This document shows, piece by piece, positions 41,001 to 56,000 of a stretch of DNA of 64,000 bases; position 1 is the first letter of the stretch, and each line of letters opens with the position of its first letter. The position numbers and the translations under genes are program-made. The notes beneath the pieces are model-generated. The model did no database searches. It was not told where the DNA came from and worked only from the letters and a program-made list of their open reading frames with translations. Source of the stretch: Nipponacmea schrenckii (taxonomy: Eukaryota > Mollusca > Gastropoda > Lottiidae); contig CM060200.1 in the NCBI GenBank assembly GCA_030562195.1, positions 39,315,468-39,379,467 of the forward strand, given 5' to 3'.

Positions 41001-44000
41001 GGTAAATGGTAACAGATTAATATAAGTTTCGACTTGTTTCTGAAACCAAAGTCTTTATATAATAATATGTATGTATAATTTGTAATTTATGAATAAATTT
41101 TGTTTAAAAAAAAAATAAAATTAAAGACTAACATTTCAATCAGAAACTTCGACTAACTTATGATTTAAACACTGAAACAATTTTAAGATATTATTTGACA
41201 ACTGATTTAAGTATTGTGCACAGTGACAACATTGCAGATAACATAAAATATTTAGGCAATACAAAACATTGGTCTCTTACGCTCACAGCAACATTCGATG
41301 ACATAGTGTTTAATTTGAAGCATTTCTTGTATTTGGCAGCCTTATTATTTTACAGAACGTGGCATTTATAGCCTATTTCTGATTGAAAACAAAACCTTAC
41401 AATGTCTTTGCATTCTAAGTAACACAGTTGATCTTGTAATATTTGTTGTATTTGGACAACCGAACTGTGAACACTTACAAACGACCTTGAGACACCTATA
41501 AATAAATTGTTATTTAGATGATTCCGTCACATTTTATTATTCTGTCCCTTCAGCAAACCTACACATTCTTAACCCATATAACGTACATGTATAAAATGTT
41601 CTGGCTATATTCCAGTTCATTACGTTTCAATTATTTATTTCATTTTCATATCTGGCCGAACAGAGTGTGTGGGTAAATCTCGCTTTCTGAATTTCATCCA
41701 AAAATAGAACTGTTCTCAATATGAAAAAATAAACACTTCCAGAATATTATTATTTCTGATAAAAACAAAACATAAACTGAACCTAAGATCTGGTACATGT
41801 AGTTAAGGATGTGTTACTGGAAAAAAGTTTTTAACTTTTGTGGGTAATCCCAGGGTAATGGGCTGCAGTGATATCTCTTAGAATAATGAAGAAATTATTT
41901 TAGTTTTAAAACGTTAAACGTTTTTATTATATTTTTAAATATTTTTATTGTTAAGCACCTATCATCTCCAGTGCTCTATCATTTTAGTTTTTTGTATTAT
42001 TGGAATGTCCTCATACAGTATTTTAAGCCTGTTATCCTTAAAAAATATTATTATTATTTTTATTATTATTTTGGGTTTTTTTTTAGAATAAATGACTATG
42101 CATTTAATAAGCGATTGGAAAATATTCCATGCTGAAAATTTCGCGCTACAACGAATCTGCAGTGGGAAAAAAGAGTCCAACCAAAAAATTCTAACCTTAA
42201 CGTATAATTTCAAACCTTAACCTGTCAATAATTCTAACCTTCACCTGTCAATAATTCTAACCTTAACCTATCAATAATTCTAACCTTAACCTATCAATAA
42301 TTCTAACCTTAACCCATCAATAATTCCCTTAACGTATCAATAATTCTAACCTTAACGTATCAATAATTCTAAACTTAACCTATCAATAATCTTAACCTGA
42401 ACCTATCAATTATTCTAACCTTAACCTACCAATAATTCTAACCTTGACTATCAAACCTTAACCTGTCAATAATTCTAACCCCAACTTATAAATTATTCTA
42501 ACTTATATTATACCTCGTCTTCATTTAACAGTTGATCGTACATTATTAATACATCAAGGGTAATGGAACGACATATGATTATTATAGAGAATAATCTATA
42601 CAAGATTTTAGATAAAACATTACGTAGATTAGAATGTTCCGATAGATGACTTTCATTAACAGTCTTGTATACATTGTTTTACCTTCATTATGACCTGCTG
42701 TAAATTGAGTAATGTCCCTTTGTTTAATAATATACCGCAACAAAGTAACATTATCATTAATGAGTTGCATAATAACCCTTCGTGTGTACACGCCAATTTC
42801 CATTCTACATAATCGTGATTAGATGAGATTTTGCCGATATTTCATTAGAAAGTTGTATACAGGTTTATGAAGTAATTTTGTTGTAAGTGATAAATTCATG
42901 ACAGCAGTAGTGTAATAGATTACCTTACAAAATTAATTAATTATTAAAGAGTAACAGTCATGGGTTGACTCCATATGTCAATGAACCTATTAATTGAAAA
43001 CCGCATAGGGCCGTTTTAATCAGTTGTTGTTTACTAAGAAACGCTATATTATTATTCTGAGGTTGGCACATACGCATTTGAATCTTCACAATTCAAATAA
43101 AATTTATACCGAATTTTTTACTTTTAGCGAAATTCGCCACTTCCGCTATATACCAACTAAAAATAAATCAAATAGACTTATATGCTATGCAAATTTCTGC
43201 AACTATATCTTCAATTTCTTTCTTATGTGAAATGTTCCATTAAATGCCTTAAAGTAAAGATTCGATATTAGGCTAATTAAGGGGCGAGACCGTTGTAGTT
43301 AAAGAGGAACTATACCATTAAAGTACACTATACAGAGGCCACTCTGACCTTCTTGGAATTATTAATGGTGTGTGGATTTTAATTAGCTACCTTGCTAGAC
43401 TCACAGGAGAGTGATTACAGAGCTTCTCACTCGAGTCTGGCTTATGTAGCTTCTAATTCAATGCAGACAAACGTAAACAATTATTTAAAGCAATTATATC
43501 AGATGAAATGGAGTTTTACACCCTTCTCTGCCTATATTCTAAAGGCTAAATAGGAATAAGTATTTTCCAGTAATATAGTCAACTGCAATGTTTGCTTTTT
43601 TATGCATTTCGTGTCATTTCGTATAGTCTTACTAATGACTAACATCATAATGCCCTACAGTTAGCAGTGGCATGCCAATGAAATCCTTCAGATCATTAAC
43701 GAAACGAAATTCGACTAATCTTTGTGGGTGTTTTATGTTACCCACTCTCCTGTCAACAGTACGCAGTTCTTACCTAGCGATAGAAACTGTCAAGGGATCT
43801 TTGACGTACACAGCCTGTGTACTGCTAGATGATTTAAACACTATTTATTTCATTTATACAATACATGATGTGATTACAAATAATGAAGATGACCGATTCA
43901 GAAACAAGCAGAGCTTATATAAATCCGTCTCGGTTGTATAAATAATAAAACATTAAGCGTTTTGAAATAAAATAAAACAATAGAAATATAATTTATATAA

Positions 44001-47000
44001 TGAAATAGGAATTAAAATGAGATATTGCCTGGGCCTATCCACTGGTATGACTTATTGGTAATAATATAGTAATCCATGTTTCTTCAGCAACGGGTAAATG
44101 AAATGAACGTCCTACTTTAACGGCTAAATACAGAGAAAGAAAAACTATAAATATGAACATCGTTTACCACCGTCGAAGGAACATGGATTTTCTCATTTAA
44201 TTAAAAGAGTTTGGGGGTATGCAACATACATTATTAGTTCTCAAAACGTTTAGACATGGCGATGAAATTATGGACTGTTTTAAATATGTTGAAATTGGTT
44301 TTTGCAGAAAGATACCAAATAGAGGAGATGTAATAGCTTTTTGGTCTGGGGGGGGGGGGGAGATGAATAGTTTGATTTCGTATCAGAGTATAGTTTCGAC
44401 AGTAAAGTAGGTAATGTTCGGCGTTTTCAAAGGGATGTCCACATGAGCAGGAAGGGTTGTCAGATATGTGCATGAAGAGCCTATGAGCATTAAGGGGACT
44501 TTTGTTATGACGTAGTTTAGTGTGTAGAATTTGGGAAGATCGGTTGCCGAGATAGTAGTATGGAGGTACAGAAGAAACAAAGGAAAATTTAAAAAGCTCA
44601 GTTTTGAATTTAGAGATGGTTTCAATATTGCGAATTTGATGTGGTAAATTGTTCCAAAGTCGAACGGTAGAGGGTAAAAAGATGCGCTGTAAGAAGCTGT
44701 ATTACAAGCAAGAGTTCTAAACTGGTTGGAATTACGTAAGGGATAGATGTTAGATGAAATGGCTTCTGAAGTAATGAAGGGAAATCGGTGTAGGCCTCGG
44801 TGAAGTAAACAGCAATTGAAATCATCAAACATAGAAATGAAAAAACATCTAATGTAATCATCATTGTGATAAAAATGAATATATGAAATGTTAAGATGAC
44901 ATAAATATAATGTAACAGAAAAGATGAAAATTTAATAAAAATTATTGTAATATTACGTATTTTAAAAATGAAAGTAAAAAATAATAAACGACTTGCAGTC
45001 CTTAGCCCGTGTTATGTTCGTAATTCCCTTTTCAGTCCTGTCTTAAAAACTCCTACATCATTAGATTGCTTTAGTACCTGAGGTAAGGAATTCCAGAGTA
45101 CACATCAGGTGGCCTGACTAGTTTACCGTTGACATGAAATTTTTAAGTGTTGAAATTTAATCGAATAAATATAACTCAGCATTCTAGTCTGACACTAATT
45201 AACAAATACATTACTTTTACTTCACAGCTGACTATTTAATATTTCATAAATATAATACTAAAACTATACAGTATTTAGTTGTCTCAAAGTAACAAATGGT
45301 AACTGATTAATATACGTTTCGACTTGTTTCTGTAACCACAGCCCTTATATAAGTACATGTATGTGTAATTTGTAATTTATGAATAGATACCGTTTGAAAA
45401 AAAAAAAGACAAAAACTGTTGAAGTTATCCAAGGAAGTGCTGCAAGAGTCGAAGGAAACGTATCCCGGTCAAGCCTATGAAAACCCCTACCTTCTAAAAA
45501 TTTCCAACCAACTCATATCAATGTTTGTTGAATTATAATGTATCAGTCCAGTGTCAGATTATTGATAAGTTTTATAACTGGAACTAAACTTATACTTACC
45601 TTCTAAATATTTTCAAACAACTTATTTCAATGTTTGCTGAATTATAATGTATAAGTCCAGTGTCAAATTATTATAAGATTTATAACTGGAACTAAACTTA
45701 TACCTACCTTCTAAATATTTTCAACGAACTTATTTCAATGTTTGTTGAATTATAATGTATCAGTCCAGTGTCAAACTATTATAAGATTTATAACTGGAAC
45801 TAAACCTATACCTACCTTCTAAATATTTTCAACGAACTTATTTCAATGTTTGTTGAATTATAATGTATCAGTCCAGTGTCAAATTATTATAAATCTTATA
45901 ACTGGAACTAAACTTATACCTACCTTCTAAATATTTACAACGAACTTATTTCAATGTTTGTTGAATTATAATGTATCAGTCCAGTGTCAAACTATTATAA
46001 GATTTATAACTGGAACTAAACTTATACTACTTCTAAATATTTTCAAACAACTTATTTCAATGTTTGTTGAATTATAATGTATCAGTCCAGTGTCAGATTA
46101 TTGATAAGTTTTATAACTGGAACTAAACCAAAACTTACCTTCTAAATATTTTCAACCAACTTATTTCAATGTTTGTTGAATTATAATGTATCAGTCCAGT
46201 GTCAGATTATTATAAGATTTATAACTGGAACTAAACTTCTACTTACTTTCTAAATATTTTCAACCAACTTATATCAATGTTTGTTGAATTATAATGTATC
46301 AGTCCAGTGTCAGATTATTGATAAGATTTATAACTGGAACTAAACTTATACTTACCTTCTAAATATTTTCAACCAACTTATTTCAATGTTTGTTGAATTA
46401 TAATGTATCAGTCCAGTTTCAAATTATTATAAGATTTATAACTGGAACTAAACTTATCCTTACTTTCCAAATATTTTCAAACAACTTTTTTCAATGTTTG
46501 TTGAATTATTATGTATCAGTCCAGTGTCAAACTATTATAAATCTTATAACTGGAACTAAACTTATACTTACCTTCTAAATATTTTCAACCAAATTATTTC
46601 AATGTTTGTTGAATTATAATGTATCAGTCTAGTGTCAGATTATTGATAAGTTTTATAACTGGAACTAAACTTATACTTACCTTCTAAATATTTTCAACCA
46701 ACTTATTTCAATGTTTTGTTGAATTATAATATATCAGTCCACTGTCAGATTATTGATAAGTTTTATAACTGGAACTAAACTTATACTTACTTTCGAAATA
46801 TTTCAAACAACTTATATCAATGTTTGAACTATAATATATCAGACTATATAATGTATCAGTCTAGTCTATCATAACATTATTTTACATTTATTTAATTTAT
46901 ACCATTTATAATTAGGGTCATAGTGCGGCTTTTGCCTGATTCACCCTATTTAACAATCTATCTAACAGAAGCGATATTTTTATATATTTTCACAAATGTA

Positions 47001-50000
47001 TAAACTGGCTCTGGTTCCCCGGTAAACCCACGCATTATATTGAATTATTATGCGTTAAACATCCTGTATATATGTTTGCTCCTTTGTACATATAACCATT
47101 TCTTATCATTTCTAAACACTCTTTCTGTATATTATACTCTGTCTACCTATCTTTCTTTACAACTTATAAATTTTCCTCTTCAAAGCTCTTTCTTTCCAAA
47201 ACAGACTCTCTTTTTTCCCACCATGTGTACCACGGGTTCCTCTGATAGACATTGGTCATTCTTTCACATTCAAAGTAAATGATCTCACTGACTCATTGTG
47301 TGCAGGTTTGTATCAAGTAAACCCAAACTTCCTCATATACCTGGCTAAGCTTTTATTTATTCTCCATTCGTCTGTGCAGAAATCACATTTCTTACTTCTT
47401 ACTTGTGGCGATATTGAACAAAACCCAGGACCAAACAATGTTAAGAGATGTATTTCTATAGTCCATCAAAACGTACGTAGCTTATCTGAAAAGAACCTCG
47501 TTCTGATCGAGGGAGCCTTTCATGGCATAGACATCGTGACTTTATCGGAAACATGGCTGAACCCGAACACTAAACCAGAACAAGTTCCTTTAAAACACTT
47601 CCATCTACCCATTCTTTGTAACAGATCCAATGCCCAGGGTGGAGGTGTTGCAATCTACGTAAATAAACGTCTCTTCTTTGAACACCGCCCCGAACTTCAA
47701 TTACCCGGTTTGGAAGCAGCATGGATCGAAATTAAAAACAAAAGTCAAAACTGTCTTGTTGGCTCTTTTTATAGGACATTGGACACACCCGAATACTGGG
47801 CCAAGATTGAGGACAGTTTTTCAAAAGCTAAGGATTTAAACAAGCATATACTTATCCTGGGTGATTTTAATGTCAACTTTCTCTCTGTCCCAAAACAGCA
47901 GATTACATAACCTGATTAGTCACTTTAACCCTAACACAACTTTACAACAGAACCTACAAGAATCACAGATCATTCTGCTACTTGTCTAGATCTCATCATC
48001 GTCAGTTGTCCAAACTTTATCGAATCATCGAGGTAAACGATCATGGAATAAGTGATCATTCGGCAGTTCATGCATCTGTCAAGTTTAAAACAACGACAGA
48101 CAAATCCTACCATAGGCGTGTCTGGAAATACTCCGAAGTGAATGCTGCAGATCTAATAGATTTCTATCAAACTTTTGACTGGAACTCTTTATTCATATCA
48201 CATGGCCCTGAAACCATAGCACATGAAATTTCAAATGTTATAATCAAAGGAATCAACAGGTATGTACCCAACAAAGTTGTTACAATCCGTCCAAAAGACC
48301 CCCCGTGGTTCAACGGACATCTTCGCAAATTAATACGCCAAAGAAATAGGAAATATAAAAAATATAAGCTATCACGGGTATCAGCAGACTGGCAAGCTTT
48401 TGCATCCTTTCGAAACCATGTGACATCTGAGATAAGAAAGGCCAAAATTCGACACAGTGAAAAGCTTGATTCAAACATCAACACCAACTGCTTTGGGGAA
48501 AAAGATTGGTGGAGACTACTTAAATCCCATGCCTTAAATCGTGGAAATGCCCATTCATCACTTCCACCCCTACAATCAGCAAATGAACTGTTCTTTGGCG
48601 ACCAAGAAAAAGCTAATCTTCTTAATAACTTCTTCATTAACCAGTCTGATCTTGACAATCCTAACGACATTCCCCCACCCTTACCCTTTAAATTCCCGTG
48701 AAATTGCACAACCAGTATATACAAAACAAGAAGTAGAACACATTTTTAAATACACTGGAAAACAAAACAGCAAATGGACCCGACCATATCAGCAATCAAA
48801 TCCTGAAATGCTGCTCTAAATGTCTGTCAGCACCCTCTCGAGGACTATTCAATATCTTACATCCTCATCTATCTACCCGAACGAATGGAAAAATGCCAAC
48901 GTCGTGCCAATTCATAAAAAGGGAGACACATCCTTATGCTCAAACTACAGACCAATCTCCTTGCTAAGCTCGCTCGGAAAAGTTTTTGAGAAATGCATGT
49001 TTAAGTACATCTACAATTTCTTGCATGAAAACAACATCTTGACATCTTTCCAATCCGGTTTCAGACCTAGCGACTCTACCACCTACCAACTGACTGACAT
49101 CAGTGATTATATTCTTAGAAATCTTGATGATGGAACCGAGGTCAAGGGCAATATTTTGTGATATCAGCAGGGCCTTCGATCGCGTTTGGCACAAAGGACT
49201 TTTTAATAAAATGTACCAACTTGGTATAAGAGGCCAGTTTCATTCGCTCCTCAGCAGTTACCTCGACAACCGAAACCAGTCTGTTGTTGTAAATGGCCAA
49301 CAGTCCGACCTTAAAGCTATTCACAATGGTGTGCCTCAAGGCTCAGTTCTCGGTCCTCTCATGTTCCTCATATACATCAATGACATTGTTAATAATATCA
49401 ACGCCAATATTCGTCTGTATGCTGACGATACGTCCCTGTACGTAACAATTGAAAACCCGATCCACTGCCAAGAAATCTTTAAATCATGATCTTCAAACGA
49501 TATCTAAGTGGGCGGACGACTGGAAAGTGATTTTCAACCCTTCTAAAACTGTATCAATTCAATTCAGCAGAAAGAAAATCTACAGACACAGTCCCAATCA
49601 AATTTAGAGATCAAATACTAAACGATACTTACCAGCACAAACATCTAGGATTGCACTTTGATAGCTCGGGATCTTGGACAACACATATTTCTCACGTAGT
49701 TTCAAATGCAAGTAAAGTTGTTGATTGCTTTCGTAGTCTTAAATATCGTTTGTCCCGACGTTCTCTAAATACTATATACAAATCTTTCATCCTACCAATT
49801 TTTGATTATGCAGATGTCATTTGGGATAACTGTTCCATAACTGACAGTGAAAAGCTAGAAATCTACAACGTGACGCTCTACGGACTATCACCGGACTTGT
49901 CCGGGGGACCTCGCACGCCCGTCTCTACAACGAATCGGGATATATTCCACTTACAGAAAGACGTAGACGTCATAAATAATTTTATTCTACAAAATGGTCA

Positions 50001-53000
50001 ACAAACATGTTCCTCCTTACTTAAGCCTTCTTGTTCCACCAACAGTGTCAGCTGTTAATCCTTATCCAGTCCGCAAGCAAGACGAATTAAAGGGAATCCC
50101 ATCAAAGTCTGTCCAATATGAAAATTCTTTCCTTCCATCTGCAGTTGAATTATGGAACACGCTACCGAATTATGTCAAACTAGCCCCATCAAACTATGAT
50201 TTAAAGCAACGTCTAACAGAAAACGACCAAAAAGTACCACCTTATTTCTATTTGGGAATAGACTCTCAGAGATAATTCACTGCCGTCTTAGGCACTCAAA
50301 GAGTGATCTTAATGCGCATAAATGTTCAATGTTTATTTCTGATGACCCGAGATGTCTATGCGGTCATTTTCTTGAAGATGCTGAGCATTTCTTACTTCAT
50401 TGCAACAGATACAAAAATGTAAGGCAAAACACTATTGGAAACCTTGACAATTCGGCAAAACAAATTCAAATACTTCTTACCGGTGACGAAAGCCGCTCTA
50501 ACTCTGAAAATGAAAATATATTTAAAGCGGTACAAGAATTTATTATAAGATCAAAACGTTTTAAGATATTGTCATAAACCACTGTTACTTGTCTAGGATA
50601 CTTACCATAACTAGCATGATCGAATACTCTTGATATACTTACTACTGCTACCTCCATAGTACCGTTAGTTTCATACTTACCAATGTTATTCTGACTCCAT
50701 ATCCACCACTGTTCATACTCCACACTAGGTTCACACTCTCCAATGTTATTCTGACTCTATTAGTACTATTAGTTTCGTACTTATAATTATTGTTGTAAGG
50801 ACTTCTTGCTGCTGTTGGCTTACAGTCGTTATCTCTGAACTCCATACTACTGATATAAGCTTCATGTCTGACTCATGCTACTGCTAGCTACATACCTACC
50901 ATTGTTTACTCTGAGTCATGCTACTGTTAGCTACATACCTACCATTGTTTATTCTGAGTCCATGCTACTGTTAGCTTCATACTAACTATTGTAACTCTGA
51001 CTGTTTCCTCCTGTTAGCTTCATACTTAGTACTCCTTACTACTATTATAAGGACTTCTTGCTGCTGTTGGCTCCAAACTTACCACCGTTATGCTACTGTT
51101 AGCTTCTTACTAACTATAGTAACTCTGACTGTTTCCTCCTGTTAGCTTCATACTTAGTACTCCTTACTACTATTATAAGGACTTCTTTGCTGCTGTTGGC
51201 TCCAAACTTACCACCGTTATCTCTGAACTCCTTACCACTGATATAAGCTTCATACCTACCATGTCTAACTCTATGCTACTGTTAGCTTCATACTTACTAT
51301 TGTAACTCTGACTGCTTACTACTTTTAGCTTCGTACTTACTACTCCTTACTACTGTTAGCTTCATACTAACTGCTCCACACTATCTTTAGTTCGGTTAAC
51401 TGCACACGATGGGTCTCTTTCATTTCATTTATTTATTCATTTATCTTTATTTTAAGTGATTCCTGTCTGTCATACAACCCATGGTACCACATACTTATCT
51501 TTTCCTTATCTCTCTGTTCACACCTCTTTTTTCTATCTCTCTCTCTATTATGTTCATGTCATTTTATTATTATAAATTTGGAATCCACTACATTGTATAT
51601 TGACTTATCGCTTTATTTCGTTTGCTTTAATTTTTGGTGTAATATATCTGTTTATATTAACCTTTGTCCAGCGAGGCAGATTCAAATAAGCATTATGCTT
51701 CTTTCTGTATCGCATATATGTACATTATGATAATTACATGTAAACAAAGAAATACTGTTTAAAAAAAAAAAAAAAAAAAAACCCCATATTTTTGATAAAG
51801 CATTACAGTCTATAGTCATAATTATGTACCTACTATTAACTTTCTATGCTAACGTGAAATTGTTCATTTTCTTCTTTAAATACGGATGGGAATTAGATGT
51901 GGTTTCGTCCTTACATAAAACAGAGAACAGTAATAACGTATTGTGACTTAAACATAAGTCATTTACTTGCAGGGAACCAAATCAACTTTGTACCACTTTT
52001 AAACCTGTTTGTTTCAACATTTCTCATATTGCTAAAGTCGGTTAATGAAAATACTCCCCAATTTCTAAGCTAAATCGGTATTTTCATTAATCCTTCACGA
52101 ATGAGGAACGAGAGTCCAATTGCGCTCTATAATCTTCTGTGGTATTGGTTTTAATAGACAGGTTTAATTACTGGCCATCTTCTTCTCAGATAATACTGGC
52201 CGTATTAGGGGGCATTAGGGTAACAAATAATTAACTTTGACTAATGATGTTATTTATCTACATCATAATTATCTCCCCTTTTATAACATTTCCTGATTGA
52301 CTTAATTGATACCATACTTATGATATTGACGTGCCAAAGGATTTGAAAAGTAATATTACATACTACTTCTGGTACTTTTGTTGGAATCTTGAGGACGGCA
52401 ACATGATACCGTGTGCTAGGAGAGAAAAGCTCTTAATTAAGGATAAAAATCGATGCAGAAACTAGAATTGTGACAACTAAAATAAGAGTTCATAACGATG
52501 ACCAGTCATCAGGGCAATAAGAAATACGACCACAGAGAAATGGTTACCGGTATAATAAAAGAGCATGTTGTATTCATGTATCACATGAAGTCGCAGACAA
52601 ACAAAAATACAATCCTAATCTGATTTCCTGTATAAATTAGTAACCTGGGTAAATTTTACTATAATTGGCTCACGGTATATAATAAATGTTCTAATTGAAA
52701 TACGATCTCAGCTATAAAAGTGATCTTGCTCATTGATCTGTTGTTCTTTAATTTTTCGATTGCAAAGCTTGTTTTTCTTCAGTTAATTAGCGGTGATCTT
52801 AAAACATTTTTTCTATATCTAACCAAAGTGCACTTGGACAATTACGTTCTTAATCAAACATTTGATTTGTCGCCATTCAAGTATGATATATAACTTGCTT
52901 GATAATAACATGTTGGTGGTCTGACTATTTGCTCGATACACAATTTCCCGGCGTTCTTCATTTATAGGCTACCGAGAGTATCGTTGTGACAGGTTTCCTA

Positions 53001-56000
53001 TTCCGAGAATCTTAAAGTTAACGATCCCGTAGGAGTCAATGTTTTTCATAAATTATTTTGATAATAGCCAAGTATTCTCGTGGTTATTTGCCATTGAATG
53101 GGCAACTTAACTGTGAATTACATAATACGAGAATTTACAATCTAATAATTATCTGTGATAAAAATAAATTCAAATATTATATTATGTTTTCATTTGTGGG
53201 TAGAGTGGGCTTTTCTTTCTTGGACTTCCTCATCTGAATTGTTTCCTTTATGATTTTGTCCGATAGGTTATAAAAAGTATGTGTATGGAATGTTTGACAA
53301 TTCACAAGACCTTAGAGCAAATAATCCCATGTTTACGGGTTTCGATAAATGTTTATTGCATTATAAGTATTTTTACCATTAGCTTTTCGACTCTTCTAAT
53401 CCCAAATCTATTAAGAAACTTCCTTGTCAAGACACAATAAATATCGCTAACAGATCATTGTCATCAATAACAAAAATTATAATCTGTATTCTGCTTACTT
53501 GACCTTTGTAAAAAATTTGTTCATTTCCAAGGTCTATTGTTGGTTGACAACTCAGTCATGATGTTAAATGGTCTATATAGTTGAAGAAGTTCAGAGTTTT
53601 CGACCTTCCATTAATAGGTTATTAGTTTTAATCTGTAGGGGTTAAGAAAATATGGTAATTCAGGCATTATTCCAGTCGATTGAAGACATTAGTATAAACT
53701 ATTGTTATTGGTCACGGTATATTTTACCAACTTAAAACGTTTAGTTGCCAAGCATAAAAAAATCTTATTCAGATCGTGAAAGTAATTTCAAAGTTCATTA
53801 ATTTTATGACATTCCGGTCCAGATTATGTCCATAGTCAAAGGTAATTCGATACCGCATAAATAATATTATTTTACGTTTTCTCCACCGTAGAATTTAGTT
53901 AAACTCTACATACTTGTATTTCATACACCAACAACATGTTTCATACACGATATATCATTTCGTGGTGCTCAATTTATATTCCCATTGGACATCAAACAGT
54001 CTATTATGTACGTGTAACGCAAAACTGTTTCATATATCACATTGCAAATAAAAGAAACAATATTAAAAGGTTTTAGAAAAAAAATAATTTAAAGCCTTTT
54101 GAGTGAAATATTTAGATCATTCATGATGTTCTCTCATTGTTTTAGACATAAGATCATTTCATCCAGATTCCTTCAAAGGCTCGATTAGCAAGAAAACAAT
54201 TGAATCTCATAAAATGAAAGAGATTTTTAAATATTATTTTATTTGGTAAATTGAATATTTGACTTCAAAAACAATTCTCGTCAAATTAAAATTACAAATT
54301 ATTGGAAATAAATCAGCATTCTTTTAATTCTTCATCAAATAATTGTCTTTTGTATTTTAGATAGGATTCAATATGAATGTTGATTTCTCTTTGATCGAAA
54401 CAATGAATCATAACACAACGTAGTTGATATTCGAAAAAAGCAATGGCTCTATTTTTCAATGCTCCGTAAACGAAATAATGTTACCAGGACGAGGTAGTTT
54501 CCTGATCAAAACCTTTTTGTCAAAATTATAGTGTTAATGGTAGAATATGAAATTTGAATTGAAGAACTGTAACCATGACCTTGAAACTATACTTGGTTTA
54601 AACAATATTTATTTCAATAAGATACAAAATTGTATAATACATTAATAATTAATAAAGTTGATTCAGAGACAAGCATAAAGCTTATGTAAGTCTGTTTCAA
54701 CCGTACTTATATACAGAATTATTTACATGTAATATCACAAAAATAAGTATTGGGGCAAGAGAGAAAGGGATAGAGAGAGAGTGAGAGAAGAAGAAAGAAG
54801 CTAAACATGTTCATTGGTACAATTGAAAAACAATCGAAAATAAATTTATATACACAGTAGTAGGAGGGTACATATCGTTACTTTAGATTACATTAGATCG
54901 TCGAAACGTTTTGATTGGAGAATAAATTGATGAACTATAGAGAAACAGATTTTAATTACCTAAACACGTGTTTTTTAACGAGAAGTTAAACTCATGAAAT
55001 ATATTTGCGCTTAATAAAAAAAATCTCCGCCTTGGTGGCCTACATCTCTTCCTTTCAGAAGATATTAATATCTATAACAACCGCTCTAGTTGATACACCA
55101 GAGTTAATGAAGTGAGTAAAAAACGATCCTACACAATAATTATTTGTCTTCTTTCAGCTTGAATAAACAGAAGAAATTGGACAATTAACTTGAGATATTC
55201 CACTGTCTTCGCAAACAACTGATCTCGTTTATATTATAGTATCTGGTTATTAACGCTTCATTTTTCTTGGAGCTTTTCTTGAAATTGTAAGGGATACATC
55301 ATAGATATCCTACAAAATCATTCCAACCTTTCGAACCGGATATCGGAACCGAAAATACAATGTCTGACCGCTACACGAAATGAAATAAAATGAAATCATA
55401 TTCTTCCACTAGTGGGCTAATAAAAACGGACAACAGCAGTGGAAGATAAGGGAAATTTTGAACAAGACAAGCGACATTAGCCACTTTTTTGCGATTTTTA
55501 ACTGTCGGGGGATCTTTAACGTGCACTGCCTGAATGGTTATTGTATTTCTAGAGTTGTTAGACTTCTGTAAGTTGTTGCGTCCCTTAGGAACTGTAAAAC
55601 AATTCAATGTTGAGAATCCATATCATCACTTGAACTCTAGCCCTTTAGCAATGAAACCTGAATAATGTTTTTTACTAAAGGAGACACTGTTAATGACGAC
55701 TATCGATTAGAAACGAATGCATGCCTTAGAATGGACGGGTTTGACCAAGAACAGAGAAGCTTTGACTAAACCCTAGAGTGAGGTTGCTGATGGGAATGGA
55801 TTTAATTAGTTATGGCCAACCCACACACTATAAGAAAACAAACACACAACATAGAAATCTATACTAAATCATTTCCTCAATAGGCAAGCAAATCTTTGCA
55901 TCAATAAAGAAAATCAGTATTATCAACGTAACTGTATTCTAGATTAACTTAATTTTCATGCCTAATGGATGGCACTAGAATCACAGTGGTGATATTGCCG

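Larger units (their letters stand above)
46990..51781 (+). mobile_element. Near full-length non-LTR retrotransposon (CR1/L2-like) with a 2A motif, dead
   Basis: In order: a 5' region, an N-terminal hydrophobic-2A segment, an apurinic-type endonuclease, a reverse transcriptase, a C-terminal CxCG...H...C knuckle, a long pyrimidine-rich 3' UTR with internal repeats, and a 20-A tail (51761-51780). The 5' limit is approximate and no target-site duplication was found. At least five frameshifts or stops break ORF2. The clade (CR1/L2 group) is inferred from the endonuclease-RT-knuckle plan and the 2A motif. It is antisense to the GPCR. Confidence 0.9.

Noticed and set aside
42195..42500. Possible interstitial telomere
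   Set aside because: The unit is about 23 bp with aacctta-like words, not a regular six-base telomeric repeat.
48167..48724. 185-codon minus-strand ORF
   Set aside because: Antisense to the LINE linker, whose plus-strand translation shows recognisable LINE motifs.
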